The notes: a model not told the origin generated them from the letters alone. A stretch of 45,134 nt of DNA from CAZUMH01 sp964621645 (GCA_964621645.1 CAZUMH010000015.1:1-45134); one strand, 5' to 3'. Numbered from the stretch's first letter, positions 17,781 through 26,233 are shown. Numbers and translations: made by a program.

Positions 17781-19432
17781 GTACTGTCTCTTACTGTAAT
17801 AAGGGAACGATCATACTCATTGGGTGGCTCGAAGCCCATCAGATCCAGACAGGTTGCCGCAATATTGCTCAATCCTGCTTTTCTTCGGGTATTCAGCGTA
17901 TACTCCTTTCTGTAAAGCGGATCAACAATGATAAATCGGACCGGATTCAAGGTATGACTGGTGCGCGGTTTTATAACGCCTTCTTCACTGCGAAGCGGAT
18001 TCCCTTTGCCGTCCAGTTCATACATTTCATCGGCATTGCCGTGATCTGCGGTAATGAGTGTCACCCCGCCCATTTTTTCAACCTCGGGGAGCAGCCGGCC
18101 CAGGGCGAGGTCCACCGCTTCCACTGCCATCACGGCGGACCGGAAAATCCCGGTATGCCCCACCATATCTCCGTTGGGATAATTGAGCCTGATGAATTTA
18201 TATGTACCGCTTTTCATTTCCTGGATAATCGTATCGGTTATTTCGGCACTCTTCATCCAGGGCCTTTCTTCAAAAGGGATCCGGTCGGAAGGGATTTCTA
18301 TATAGGTCTCAAGCTTGTCATTGAATTTGCCGCTGCGGTTACCGTTGAAGAAATAGGTAACATGGCCGAATTTCTGGGTTTCGCTGCAGGCCAGCTGGCG
18401 AATCCCGGCTTCGGCCAAAAGCTGCCCCGCGGTGTTGTCGATGGCCGGAGGCGTAACCAGGTATTGCCTGGGGATATGCAGGTCCCCGTCATATTCCATC
18501 ATGCCGGCGTACTGTACCTGGAGCCGCGGCCCCCGATTGAATTTATCGAAGGATTCATCCTCGAAAGCACGGCTGATCTCTATGGCCCTGTCACCCCGGA
18601 AGTTGAAGAGAATAACAGAATCACCCTTCTTTATGGGACCGATCGGTTTCCCGTCTTTCGTAATCACGAAGGGAGGCAGAAACTGATCGGTCATGGAAGG
18701 ATCATTCTTATAAAATGTCCTGACTGCCTCTTCAGCGGAGGGAAAGGCTTCCGCTTCCCCCTTGACATGAGCCAGCCAACCCCGCTCGACGATGCTCCAA
18801 TCGGCCTCGTAGCGGTCCATGGTCACTCGCATGCGGCCCCCGCCGCTGGCAATGGCACAATCGAAGTCGGCCCCGGCCAGTTCCCGCAGAAAAGATTCAA
18901 AGGGAAGGATGTAATCCAAAGCGGTTCGCTCGCCGACGTCCCGTCCATCCAGAAGGATATGGATGCGGACTCTTCCGAGGCCCTCCTTGCGGGCTTGTTT
19001 GATCATCGCTTTCAGGTGATCCAGATGACTGTGCACGTTCCCGTCGGAGAACAGTCCGATGAAATGAAGCGTGCTTTTATGTGTCTGGCAGTTCTGTATT
19101 AATTTCCGCCAGGTCTTTCCTTTCCAGAGCCTTCCGCTACTGATCGCCATATTCACCAGAGCCGCTCCCTGTTCGAAGACTCTTCCGGCTCCGATGGCGT
19201 TATGGCCGACCTCTGAATTGCCCATATCCCCGTCCGAAGGCAGTCCGACGGCGCGGCCATGGGCTATGAGGAGGCGGTTGGGGCATGTCTGAGTCAGGCG
19301 GTCCAGGACCGGAGTGTTCGCCGCCGAGACCGCATTACCGATGCTGCCGCTGCTGAAACCGACCCCGTCCATAATTACCAGGACAACCGGCCCAGGCCTT
19401 GCTATTCCACCTTTTCTCTGTTTAAGCTTCAT
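17777..19432 (-). CDS. gpmI: Cofactor-independent phosphoglycerate mutase
   Basis: It converts 3-phosphoglycerate to 2-phosphoglycerate with two Mn ions. The phosphoserine motif is in 'PSDGDMGNSEVGHNAIGAGRVF' (Ser of N-S-E) and other markers are 'VVLVIMDGVGF', 'HFIGLFSDGNVHSHLDHL', 'HILLDGRDV', 'NFRGDRAIEISRAF' and 'TLITADHGNADEM'. At 551 residues it is a little longer than usual (about 510). A ribosome binding sequence GGAAGCACGTAC precedes the ATG. Its stop overlaps the mlaE start, an odd pairing of glycolysis with lipid transport. Confidence 0.96.
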   Translation of the reverse strand: MKLKQRKGGIARPGPVVLVIMDGVGFSSGSIGNAVSAANTPVLDRLTQTCPNRLLIAHGRAVGLPSDGDMGNSEVGHNAIGAGRVFEQGAALVNMAISSGRLWKGKTWRKLIQNCQTHKSTLHFIGLFSDGNVHSHLDHLKAMIKQARKEGLGRVRIHILLDGRDVGERTALDYILPFESFLRELAGADFDCAIASGGGRMRVTMDRYEADWSIVERGWLAHVKGEAEAFPSAEEAVRTFYKNDPSMTDQFLPPFVITKDGKPIGPIKKGDSVILFNFRGDRAIEISRAFEDESFDKFNRGPRLQVQYAGMMEYDGDLHIPRQYLVTPPAIDNTAGQLLAEAGIRQLACSETQKFGHVTYFFNGNRSGKFNDKLETYIEIPSDRIPFEERPWMKSAEITDTIIQEMKSGTYKFIRLNYPNGDMVGHTGIFRSAVMAVEAVDLALGRLLPEVEKMGGVTLITADHGNADEMYELDGKGNPLRSEEGVIKPRTSHTLNPVRFIIVDPLYRKEYTLNTRRKAGLSNIAATCLDLMGFEPPNEYDRSLITVRDST

Positions 19433-19478
19433 GTACGTGCTTCCATTGTGTGACGGGAAACGTTCTTTCCCCTATTAT

Positions 19479-19748
19479 TCAGTTCCGTCCCAGCGAGGGC
19501 AACAGTCGTACCCGTACTCCCTGAGTCGGAGTATCCTCAAAACAGTAATATTCATATTCCCGCTGCACCCACCAGCAGCGGGAATACCCCGGACGGGTAT
19601 TCTTCTGAACCCAGCGCCTCTCGGTTCTCTGAGACCGGGTGAGAGGAAGACCGCTGAGGTTCTGCACGGCCCACCAGATCAGTAATTTAAAGCCGGCAGT
19701 AAGACCGGCCTTTCTCCCCAGCCGGGTTAGAGGATGATAGCGTTTCAT
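19479..19748 (-). CDS. Small basic protein of unknown function
   Basis: Not recognised. This 89-residue open frame lies six bases after the DUF362 gene and 46 bases before gpmI, on the same strand, which is the main support. It is rich in Arg, Trp and Tyr, with a hydrophobic patch in residues 12-35 (LTAGFKLLIWWAVQNL) that could be a short membrane helix or amphipathic anchor. Two Cys occur late. There is no strong ribosome binding site. It could be a real small protein or a chance frame in a transcribed gap. Confidence 0.4.
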   Translation of the reverse strand: MKRYHPLTRLGRKAGLTAGFKLLIWWAVQNLSGLPLTRSQRTERRWVQKNTRPGYSRCWWVQREYEYYCFEDTPTQGVRVRLLPSLGRN

Positions 19749-19754
19749 TATCTT

Positions 19755-20828
19755 TTAATCCACCGTTTCCAGGATGAATTCCTTACGGCCCAGGCCGATT
19801 TTCTCGCCGTGCCGGATCTGCTCCCAGGCGTCGATGCCGGCATAGAGCACCTCATCCAGTCTCCCTGCCGCCCGCTCGGCGATAAACGTCAGAGCGGCCG
19901 CATCCATTGCCACGGGATCACGTCCCGCCAGGATACCGATATCGGGAATGGCAGGCTTCTGTTTCCAGTTCATGCAATCACAATCTCTGGTCATGGAAAT
20001 AAGAAAACTCAGATACCCGCATTTGTCCTGTTTACCGCTGACCACACCCAGAGCGTGTTCAGCGATACGCCGCTGCAGTTCACCCGCATCGACCTTCCAG
20101 TCGAATGCCACCGCACCGAACCGGCAGACAGCCAGGCATTCACCGCACCCGATGCAAAGATTTTTATCGATAACCGCGGTGCTTTCCGTCAGGGATATGG
20201 CGTCGGCAGGGCACCACCGGCGGCACTCACCGCAGAGCGTGCAGTATTTTGCCTTGATTTTCGGTTTGGATACAGAATGCTGACGCAGCTTTCCCTTGCG
20301 GCTGGAAAAACCCATGCCCAGATTTTTAATGGTCCCGCCCATGCCGGTGGCAAGATGGCCTGTTATATGAGTCATAGTGATAAGGGAGTTGGCCTGAAGG
20401 GCAGCCGCCGCGATGGAGACCTTTTTGAAGATCATCCCTTTAATTTCCACCTCCCGTTCCGCGTCACCCACTAGTCCATCTGCAATGATCACCGGAGCGC
20501 CGGTCACGTCGGGAGTGAAGCCGTGATCACGGGCCTGCCGCAGGTGTTCCACCGCATTGTCCCTGCGGCTGCGGTAAAGCACACAGGTGTCGGTTAAAAA
20601 GGGGTGCGCTTCCCGGGCGCTGATGGCTTCTGCCACGGGCCGCACCAGCGGTGCCGGGATATGAGTGCTGTTTTCGTCTTCCCCGAAATGGATTTTTATC
20701 GCGGTGAGATCGTTGGGACCTGCCACTTCAGACAATCCGGCCGCGGAAAATATTCTTCCTACCATTTTCTGCAGCTTTTCGGTAGACTCATCTCCGGTCA
20801 CGGGGGAAAAATATATAATTTCCTGCAT
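19755..20828 (-). CDS. DUF362 protein with two 4Fe-4S clusters
   Basis: The 357-residue protein has an N-terminal DUF362 domain ('VAIKIHFGEDENSTHI', 'PVIIADGLVGD', 'HITGHLATGMGGTIKNLGMG') split by a bacterial ferredoxin module in residues 190-235 with the two motifs C-T-L-C-G-E-C-R-R-W-C-P and C-I-G-C-G-E-C-L-A-V-C. These would bind two 4Fe-4S clusters. The DUF362 part resumes with 'DIGILAGRDPVAMDAAALTFI'. The family is common in anaerobes; its reaction is not known, so an electron-transfer or redox-maturation role is inference. A 137-base gap separates it from the membrane protein gene upstream; no clear promoter is seen there. Confidence 0.93.
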   Translation of the reverse strand: MQEIIYFSPVTGDESTEKLQKMVGRIFSAAGLSEVAGPNDLTAIKIHFGEDENSTHIPAPLVRPVAEAISAREAHPFLTDTCVLYRSRRDNAVEHLRQARDHGFTPDVTGAPVIIADGLVGDAEREVEIKGMIFKKVSIAAAALQANSLITMTHITGHLATGMGGTIKNLGMGFSSRKGKLRQHSVSKPKIKAKYCTLCGECRRWCPADAISLTESTAVIDKNLCIGCGECLAVCRFGAVAFDWKVDAGELQRRIAEHALGVVSGKQDKCGYLSFLISMTRDCDCMNWKQKPAIPDIGILAGRDPVAMDAAALTFIAERAAGRLDEVLYAGIDAWEQIRHGEKIGLGRKEFILETVD

Positions 20829-20965
20829 ATAGCCCCAAAAACAGTACCAAATTTTCGGATAGTAATATACGCAATCATGCGCTGAAACGCAAGGAATGAA
20901 ACCTCATCATAAAGCGGGGAAACACAAGGATGGCAATAGATTTGGCGCCTTTTCTTGCGGATCGT

Positions 20966-21475
20966 TTACATCCAGTGAAAGCGGCTGTCACCGCCGCTTT
21001 TCTTTATTCCTTCGGTAACGTGTAACCGGAACCAGCGAAACGGGAAGGTAAATCCAAAAATAGTGGAAAATCCCGCCAAAGCTGAGAGAAGGATCAGCTG
21101 TACAGGAGAGAACAAGAACACCGATTCACCAGTGCCAGACAGCGTGGCCATCCGGATGCAGAGAAAAATGAATCCGGAGAGGAGCGATCCCGGAACCAGT
21201 GTCGATAGGTATGAGAGTCCGGGTCGCCCCACCCAATTACCTCTGTCAATCAGGTGAATCAAGAGTCCAGCCACAGCTCCGGCGGCGGCCGGGATCCAAA
21301 TGGGCAGATGTATTCCTGCCAGGGGAAACCCGGAAACCAGCGAAATGAGGATGAGGCCGGCACTTCCCGTTATCAATTGAGCCGGCAGGCGGATTGTAAC
21401 GGGGTGACGCCGCAGGAAGGCCGTCACTGCAAAAAGCGCCAATCCGGAAATAAAGTAGAGAAGGATTCCCTCCAT
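20966..21475 (-). CDS. Integral membrane protein of unknown function
   Basis: Not recognised. The 169 residues contain about five hydrophobic segments (near 3-20, 30-48, 58-78, 88-110 and 125-143) and a short basic tail. There are no catalytic or metal-binding motifs. The ATG overlaps the panB stop codon (ATGA), so it is probably translated with panB. A pantothenate- or vitamin-related transport role would be a guess from location only. Confidence 0.7.
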   Translation of the reverse strand: MEGILLYFISGLALFAVTAFLRRHPVTIRLPAQLITGSAGLILISLVSGFPLAGIHLPIWIPAAAGAVAGLLIHLIDRGNWVGRPGLSYLSTLVPGSLLSGFIFLCIRMATLSGTGESVFLFSPVQLILLSALAGFSTIFGFTFPFRWFRLHVTEGIKKSGGDSRFHWM

Positions 21476-22281
21476 CAGAAACTCTCTTGGGGACCTGGAA
21501 AATCAGCGGCTCTGACATCATCGGCATAGCGGGAAACCGCTTCGCGGATGGTCCGTCCCAGTTCAGCGTAACGGCGCACAAACTTGGGAGTGAATTCCTC
21601 ATACAATCCTAGCAGATCATGAGTCACCAAAACCTGTCCGTCACAGTGAGGACCGGCTCCGATACCGATAGTGGGAATGGAAATGGATGAAGTAATGGAT
21701 TGGGCCAGGGATGCGGGAATTTTTTCCAGCACGATGGCGAAAGCTCCCGCCTCTTCCAGGATTTTCGCATCTTTTTTCATCGCCTCCGCTTCTTTCTCTC
21801 CCTTGCCCTGCAGTTGGTACCCGCCCAGAGCTCTGATAGACTGCGGGGTCAGACCCAGGTGTCCCATGACCGGAATTCCCACTCCGGTCATGCGTCTGAC
21901 TGTTTCCGCGGCCTGTTCTCCGCCTTCCAGTTTCACCGCCTCCGCTCCGCCCTCCTTGAGCAGTCGGCCACCATTCCTCAGGGCTTCTTCGGCACTCACC
22001 TGGAAAGAAAGGAAGGGCATATCCGCGACAACCAGCGCCCGTTTAACGGCTCGGGATACAACCTGAGTGTGATACACCATCTGATCCATGGTAATTGGGA
22101 GCGTGTTGTCGTGTCCGGCAAATACCATAGAGGCCGAGTCCCCAACCAGGATCAGATCGATTCCGGCCTCGTCCAGCAGTCTGGCCAGAGTCCAGTCATA
22201 GGCGGTAAGACAGGCGATGGGCTTCCCCTCCCGCTTCATCTTCGCGAAACGGGGAATGGTCACCTTGTCCGGTGTTTTCAT
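21475..22281 (-). CDS. panB: 3-methyl-2-oxobutanoate hydroxymethyltransferase
   Basis: It transfers a hydroxymethyl group from methylene-tetrahydrofolate to 2-oxoisovalerate, making ketopantoate, the first committed step of pantothenate synthesis. The 268-residue protein has the family signatures 'IACLTAYDWTLARLLDEAGID', 'VGDSASMVFAGHDNTLPITMDQM' (metal-binding Asp), 'VKLEGG', 'PVMGHLGLTPQS' and 'TIGIGAGPHCDGQVLVTHDLLG'. A good ribosome binding site (AGGAGGAAGGAG) precedes the ATG. It is 89 bases after the thioredoxin-like gene. No panC or panD is seen in the window. Confidence 0.97.
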   Translation of the reverse strand: MKTPDKVTIPRFAKMKREGKPIACLTAYDWTLARLLDEAGIDLILVGDSASMVFAGHDNTLPITMDQMVYHTQVVSRAVKRALVVADMPFLSFQVSAEEALRNGGRLLKEGGAEAVKLEGGEQAAETVRRMTGVGIPVMGHLGLTPQSIRALGGYQLQGKGEKEAEAMKKDAKILEEAGAFAIVLEKIPASLAQSITSSISIPTIGIGAGPHCDGQVLVTHDLLGLYEEFTPKFVRRYAELGRTIREAVSRYADDVRAADFPGPQESF

Positions 22282-22370
22282 CTCCTTCCTCCTGGTTTGT
22301 TTTACTTCCGCCGCTTTATACCCTGAGAGACGGCCCGGATATATCCTCCTTTATCGAAGAAGGAATGCCG

Positions 22371-22832
22371 TCACTGCCTGATCACCTGCAGGACAGAATC
22401 CATAAGAGCCAGAAACTTGTCCGGATTCTTGTATCCCACCGGATGGGCAATCGTCTTGCCGTCGCCACGCATAAAAAGTATATTTGGAATACCTACTCCA
22501 CCGTACTTGGAGGCGTTGCCGTTATACTGGTTCGCTATCTCTCCCTGCTCATCCACATCAATGCGCACGGTGACAAATTTTTCGGCCAATTTAATTACTT
22601 TAGGATTGGAAAAGGTACTGTCCTCCATCTTGTGGCAGGGTGGGCACCAGGTGGCCATGAAATCAACCATGACCGGCTTGCCGTTATCGGCGGCCAGGGC
22701 CAATCCCTGATCGATATCGGAGATCCAGTTGATTCCCGCACTTTCCTCGGACTGCTTTTTACCACAGCCCGGGATCAAAAGACAAAGGATTACAAGAGAA
22801 ATGAGGAAGGTGATCCATGCGGTTTTATTCAT
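22371..22832 (-). CDS. Thioredoxin-fold lipoprotein
   Basis: The 153-residue product begins MNKTAWITFLISLVILCLLIPGC, with a lipobox Cys. The mature part has one thioredoxin fold similar to the DsbD C-terminal domain: 'GKPVMVDFMATWCPPCHKMEDSTF', with the redox pair C-P-P-C, and 'YGGVGIPNILFMRGDGKTI' with the cis-Pro. It is probably a periplasm-facing thiol reductant or disulfide isomerase. The upstream ATG at 22841 abuts AAGGA and cannot use it; the ATG at 22832, eight bases after AAAGGA, is preferred. It is 30 bases downstream of mnmA. Confidence 0.9.
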   Translation of the reverse strand: MNKTAWITFLISLVILCLLIPGCGKKQSEESAGINWISDIDQGLALAADNGKPVMVDFMATWCPPCHKMEDSTFSNPKVIKLAEKFVTVRIDVDEQGEIANQYNGNASKYGGVGIPNILFMRGDGKTIAHPVGYKNPDKFLALMDSVLQVIRQ

Positions 22833-22862
22833 GACAGTCATCCTTTCTTGGTTGAAATGTTC

Positions 22863-23918
22863 TCAGTCAAGTATTTCATCTATCCAGGCCGACCCGACTA
22901 CCAGATCGTTGTCGTAAAAAACGGCCAACTGACCCGGAGTTACGGCTCGCTGACTTTTTTCAAAACAGACTTCCACCCTGCCACCGGAACGGGGGAGTAT
23001 CTGGGCCGGTGCGGCCCCGTGCTTATAACGGATACGGACCCGTACTCGTTCCCTTTCAGTCAGGTTGGGGATTGATATCCAGTTGGCTCCGGAAACGAGA
23101 AATCTTGTCGTATAAAGCGCTTCCTCATCACTGACGGTGATGGTATTTGCCGCCGCGTCAATACAGTTCACATAAAGCGGCCGGCCCAGCGCTATTCCCA
23201 AACCCTTGCGCTGGCCGATGGTATAAGCCGTTATTCCCCGGTGTCGACCCAGAACCTCTCCTCTATCATTAAGTATATCTCCCGGCTCAGATCTGATTCC
23301 CGACACCTCCTCGATAAACTCAGCCACCTTGCCCTCGGGGACAAAACAGGCTTCCTGACTCTCGCTCTTCTCGTCCACGGGAAGACCAAAACGGGACGCT
23401 TGCTTCCGTATTTCATCTTTGCTGCAATCCCCCAGTGGAAACACGGTATGCTCCAGAGCTTCCTGCGACAGCTGCGACAGGAAATAGGATTGATCTTTTG
23501 CATGCATGCGGGCTCGCTTCAACAGCATGCGGCCATGTTCACTATCACGGCTGACAATCGCGTAGTGTCCCGTCGCCAACGTTGCGGCCCCGCAGTCTCT
23601 GGCGATCTTGAAAAGTTCGCCGAACTTTATCAGAGGATTACAGACTGCACAGGGATTGGGCGTTCGTCCCTTTCGATATTCACTGATGAAATAGTCGATA
23701 ACATTTTCCCGGAAGGCTTTCCGAAGCGATACGACCCGATGCTCTATCCCCAAGATACGGGCAACCTTTCGGGCATCTTCCACATCTTTTTCTTTGTCTG
23801 CCAGCCAGGGTTCCATGGTAATACCCAGGACACGGAAGCCGTTTTCGTGCAACAACGCCGCCGCGACAGATGAATCGACTCCACCGCTCATGGCGACGGC
23901 CACCGCAGGCTCAGACAT
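22863..23918 (-). CDS. mnmA: tRNA-uridine 2-sulfurtransferase
   Basis: It thiolates U34 of tRNA-Lys, -Glu and -Gln. The PP-loop is 'VAMSGGVDSSVAAALL' and the two catalytic Cys are in 'GRTPNPCAVCN' and 'SQEACFVPEG'. Other markers are 'LATGHYAIV', 'DQSYFLSQLSQEAL' and 'YTIGQRKGLGIALG'. The 351-residue length is usual. The start overlaps the last bases of nadA by eight, so coupling is likely. NAD synthesis and tRNA modification share the transcript, perhaps because both use sulfur or iron-sulfur chemistry; that link is inference. Confidence 0.97.
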   Translation of the reverse strand: MSEPAVAVAMSGGVDSSVAAALLHENGFRVLGITMEPWLADKEKDVEDARKVARILGIEHRVVSLRKAFRENVIDYFISEYRKGRTPNPCAVCNPLIKFGELFKIARDCGAATLATGHYAIVSRDSEHGRMLLKRARMHAKDQSYFLSQLSQEALEHTVFPLGDCSKDEIRKQASRFGLPVDEKSESQEACFVPEGKVAEFIEEVSGIRSEPGDILNDRGEVLGRHRGITAYTIGQRKGLGIALGRPLYVNCIDAAANTITVSDEEALYTTRFLVSGANWISIPNLTERERVRVRIRYKHGAAPAQILPRSGGRVEVCFEKSQRAVTPGQLAVFYDNDLVVGSAWIDEILD

Positions 23919-24819
23919 AGATCAACATTTTCTCCAGAGACGTTCTCGCTCGATCCATGATATCCTGAGGGAGGATCATCTCATACTTTTCTTCGGTGAG
24001 GGCGGCGTAAACATCCACCAGTCGGGTCGATTTCATTCCGGTACAGACACGGGCGGGACCGGCCGAATAGAATTCCTTGCCGGGATTCTCCTTTTTCAAA
24101 CGGTAGAGCATCCCTTCTTCCGTACCGACCAGAAAACTCTCCCGGTCACTATCCCGGGCCATCCGCACCATGCCGCTGGTGGAAAGGACTTCATCGGCCA
24201 GATCGATCACCGGAGGAGGACATTCCGGATGGACCATGAGCAGCGCGTCGGGCCTGGCCTCCTTTGCCCGTCGCACATCCTCCGCGTTAAATCTGTTGTG
24301 AACATAGCAGAATCCGTCCCAAAGGATGATTTTTTTATCGGTAAAGCGCTGCACATAGGAAGCCAGGTTTCTGTCGGGAGTGAAAATAATAGTATCGGAT
24401 TCAACATTGCTAACGACGTTCACCGCATTGGCCGAGGTACAGCAGACATCGGATTCTGCTTTGACTTCAGCCGTGGAGTTCACATAGGTAACCACCTGGG
24501 CATCCGGATAGCTCTCCTTCAATTCCTTGAGAGCGACAGGGTCCACCATCTCCGCCATGGGACAAGTGGCCTCGGTACGCGGCAGGAGGACTTTTTTCCC
24601 GGGTGAAAGTATCTTGGCTGTCTCGGCCATGAACTTAACACCGCAAAAAACTATTAAGGAATGATCACTTTTGGCCGCCTGTCTGGCCAGTCCCAGTGAA
24701 TCACCCAGATAATCAGCGATCTCTTGAATCTCGCCCATTTGATAATTATGGACAAGAAGCACCGCGTCTTTTTCTTTTTTTAACCGTATAATTTCGTCGA
24801 CCAACTCGGCAGTGCGCAT
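23911..24819 (-). CDS. nadA: Quinolinate synthase, 4Fe-4S enzyme
   Basis: It condenses iminoaspartate with dihydroxyacetone phosphate to quinolinate, a step of NAD synthesis. Markers are 'LLVHNYQMGEIQEIADYLGDSLGLARQA', 'VFCGVKFMAETAKIL', 'TCPMAEMVD', 'TYVNSTAEVKAESDVCCTSANAVNVV' and 'ARVCTGMKST'; the three conserved Cys that bind the cluster are in the second, fourth and fifth. The open frame begins with GTG at 24849, but the ATG at 24819 has AAGGA eight bases before it and gives 302 residues, the usual length. It heads the long minus-strand series behind a strong promoter. No nadB or nadC is visible. Confidence 0.96.
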   Translation of the reverse strand: MRTAELVDEIIRLKKEKDAVLLVHNYQMGEIQEIADYLGDSLGLARQAAKSDHSLIVFCGVKFMAETAKILSPGKKVLLPRTEATCPMAEMVDPVALKELKESYPDAQVVTYVNSTAEVKAESDVCCTSANAVNVVSNVESDTIIFTPDRNLASYVQRFTDKKIILWDGFCYVHNRFNAEDVRRAKEARPDALLMVHPECPPPVIDLADEVLSTSGMVRMARDSDRESFLVGTEEGMLYRLKKENPGKEFYSAGPARVCTGMKSTRLVDVYAALTEEKYEMILPQDIMDRARTSLEKMLIYV

Positions 24820-24890
24820 GAGCGCGATCCTTTCCATCGGATTCTTCACAGTAAACGGCTTCTGGGTGTATCTATCATCTCCGCACTCAA

Positions 24891-24919
24891 AATATACTGA
24901 TTCGGGTTCCCTTTGTCAA
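24891..24919 (-). promoter_or_regulatory. Sigma-70-type promoter of the nadA series
   Basis: TTGACA (24914-24919) and TATATT (24891-24896) with a 17-base spacer on the minus strand. The -35 lies eight bases after the terminator of the rpsU-yqeY unit, so a new transcript begins here, with a leader of about 65 bases. Confidence 0.75.
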
Positions 24920-24926
24920 GAATGAT

Positions 24927-24958
24927 AAAAAAGCCTTTGTTAGGAAAAACAAAGGCTT
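24927..24958 (-). terminator. Intrinsic terminator after yqeY
   Basis: On the minus strand a ten-base stem (AAGCCTTTGT and ACAAAGGCTT) with an eight-base loop is followed by a run of T bases. It separates rpsU-yqeY from nadA. Confidence 0.85.
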
Positions 24959-25054
24959 AATTAATTTAGTACGGATAGACTCGTAACAGTGTTCAGCAGT
25001 GATTATCCTGATTGATTATACGCAACGAAGACCTTTCGGGAGCAACAGAAGAAA

Positions 25055-25504
25055 TCAGCCCAGTATCTCCCTTACAATCTGCTGAGCTCGTTTTCCGTCG
25101 GCACGGCCTTGAATTTTCGGCATGAGTGTTCCCATGACCCGGCCCATTTCCTTCATCGACCGAGCCTCGACTTCCGCCACGGTCTGCCGAACAATACTCC
25201 TCAGATCATCCTCGCTCAACTGTTCCGGAAGATAGTCAGCCAGGATCTCCGCTTCCCGCTCTTCCTGGTCTGCGAGATCTTGACGCCCTCCTTTCAGATA
25301 GAGATCAATCGACTCTTTTCTCTTTTTTACCTCTTTGTCGATTACGGCAATAATTGCTTCTTGCGACAGATCCTTACCACTGCTGATGGCAGCATTTTTA
25401 ATCTGAGCCCGCAATACACGCAATGTCTCCCGCCGAACCTTGTCGCCGGATTTCATCGCCGCTTTCATGTCTTCCAGTAGCTGATTTTCTAGTTCAGAAG
25501 CCAT
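25055..25504 (-). CDS. yqeY: GatB/YqeY domain protein
   Basis: The 149-residue protein matches the YqeY family across its length: 'LLEDMKAAMKSGDKVRRETLRVLRAQIKNA', 'EVKKRKESIDLYLKGGRQDLADQEEREAEILADYLPEQLSEDDL' and 'MGRVMGTLMPKIQGRADGKRAQQIV'. It resembles the tail of the GatB amidotransferase subunit, which binds tRNA. The stand-alone protein has no established reaction; a tRNA-related role is inference. It follows rpsU by 23 bases, a common arrangement in bacteria. Confidence 0.95.
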   Translation of the reverse strand: MASELENQLLEDMKAAMKSGDKVRRETLRVLRAQIKNAAISSGKDLSQEAIIAVIDKEVKKRKESIDLYLKGGRQDLADQEEREAEILADYLPEQLSEDDLRSIVRQTVAEVEARSMKEMGRVMGTLMPKIQGRADGKRAQQIVREILG

Positions 25505-25527
25505 TCTCTATTCCATCACCGGGATGG

Positions 25528-25725
25528 TTATTCTCCGAATATGGCTTGCAGTTTACGCTGCTTTCTTCTGGCCGCCGCTATCTTTCTTTTCCGTTTTTCG
25601 CTGGGTTTCTCGTAATGCTGATGTTTCTTAATATCCGACATGAGCCCAGCCTTTTCACACTGCTTTGTAAATCTTTTCAGTGCCTTTTCAAATGGCTCAT
25701 TCTCCCTGACTTTAACTGCTGGCAT
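25528..25725 (-). CDS. rpsU: Ribosomal protein bS21
   Basis: The 65-residue basic protein has the bS21 pattern 'VRENEPFEKALKRFTKQCEKAGLMSDIKKHQHYEKPSEKRKRK'. It belongs to the small ribosomal subunit near the anti-Shine-Dalgarno end of 16S rRNA. A strong AAAGGAGG ribosome binding site lies 13 bases before the ATG and a good promoter lies further upstream. It heads the rpsU-yqeY unit. Confidence 0.97.
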   Translation of the reverse strand: MPAVKVRENEPFEKALKRFTKQCEKAGLMSDIKKHQHYEKPSEKRKRKIAAARRKQRKLQAIFGE

Positions 25726-25769
25726 ATGGGTAGTAATCCCTCCTTTCCATGTAGTATTTAAGTCGTCTA

Positions 25770-25798
25770 AATATATTAAATGACCTGAATATTTGCAA
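25770..25798 (-). promoter_or_regulatory. Sigma-70-type promoter of rpsU
   Basis: TTGCAA (25793-25798), a 17-base spacer and TATATT (25770-25775) on the minus strand, followed by a leader of about 38 bases to the rpsU ATG at 25725. Confidence 0.65.
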
Positions 25799-25926
25799 GC
25801 TGTTTTTGAAAATATATGAATTTATCCTCAGATCCGGGAGTAAAACCCATTATTATGATTAATTCACCATAGGATACTGTTTTCCGTTCTGCATTCCTGG
25901 AGATCTGTGTTCACAATCTTAACAGT

Positions 25927-25943
25927 TTCAAATGTGGATAACT
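25927..25943. repeat. 17-base direct repeat, copy 1, with a perfect DnaA-box sequence
   Basis: The repeat TTCAAATGTGGATAACT contains TGTGGATAA, the exact complement of the consensus DnaA box TTATCCACA. It lies in a 508-base AT-rich gap (25726-26233) upstream of rpsU. A near-match, TTATCCTCA, lies at 25822-25830. Nothing else was recognised in this gap. Confidence 0.55.
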
Positions 25944-26205
25944 TGTGTAATACCCCAGGAAGGGATACCCCGGTAAAATTTGAAGTAAGAACTTTGAGTG
26001 ATATTCCCATCATTTTCTCTTAAAGTGAACAATGTGTTTCTAAAATGATACGAATCATTCTAACCATTTGTAGTTATTGCAATTATGCCTTCTATCTAAA
26101 TTGGAAAATACTTTTATTTTCGGCCGCTAATTTAAGCAGCCCTGCAGCCTTCTCGAGCCTCACTCACCCGTTTCTGCTAAAATTATTGAACTTAGAATAC
26201 ATAAA

Positions 26206-26222
26206 TTCAAATGTGGATAACT
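26206..26222. repeat. 17-base direct repeat, copy 2, with a perfect DnaA-box sequence
   Basis: Identical to the copy at 25927-25943, in the same orientation and 279 bases away. It ends 11 bases before the stop codon of the lamin-tail-domain gene. Confidence 0.55.
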
Positions 26223-26233
26223 CGTTGATAAAA

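Noticed and set aside
17702..19102. 466-codon plus-strand frame opposite gpmI
   Set aside because: The minus strand encodes a complete phosphoglycerate mutase; the long antisense frame follows from codon bias.
20978..21001. Hairpin GCGGC/GCCGC with flanking A and T runs as a terminator
   Set aside because: The T run suits only plus-strand transcripts, and there is no plus-strand gene upstream; the stem is inside the minus-strand membrane protein gene.
25726..26233. Confident call of a chromosomal origin
   Set aside because: Only two perfect DnaA boxes are present and no origin-linked genes are seen; kept as a candidate only.
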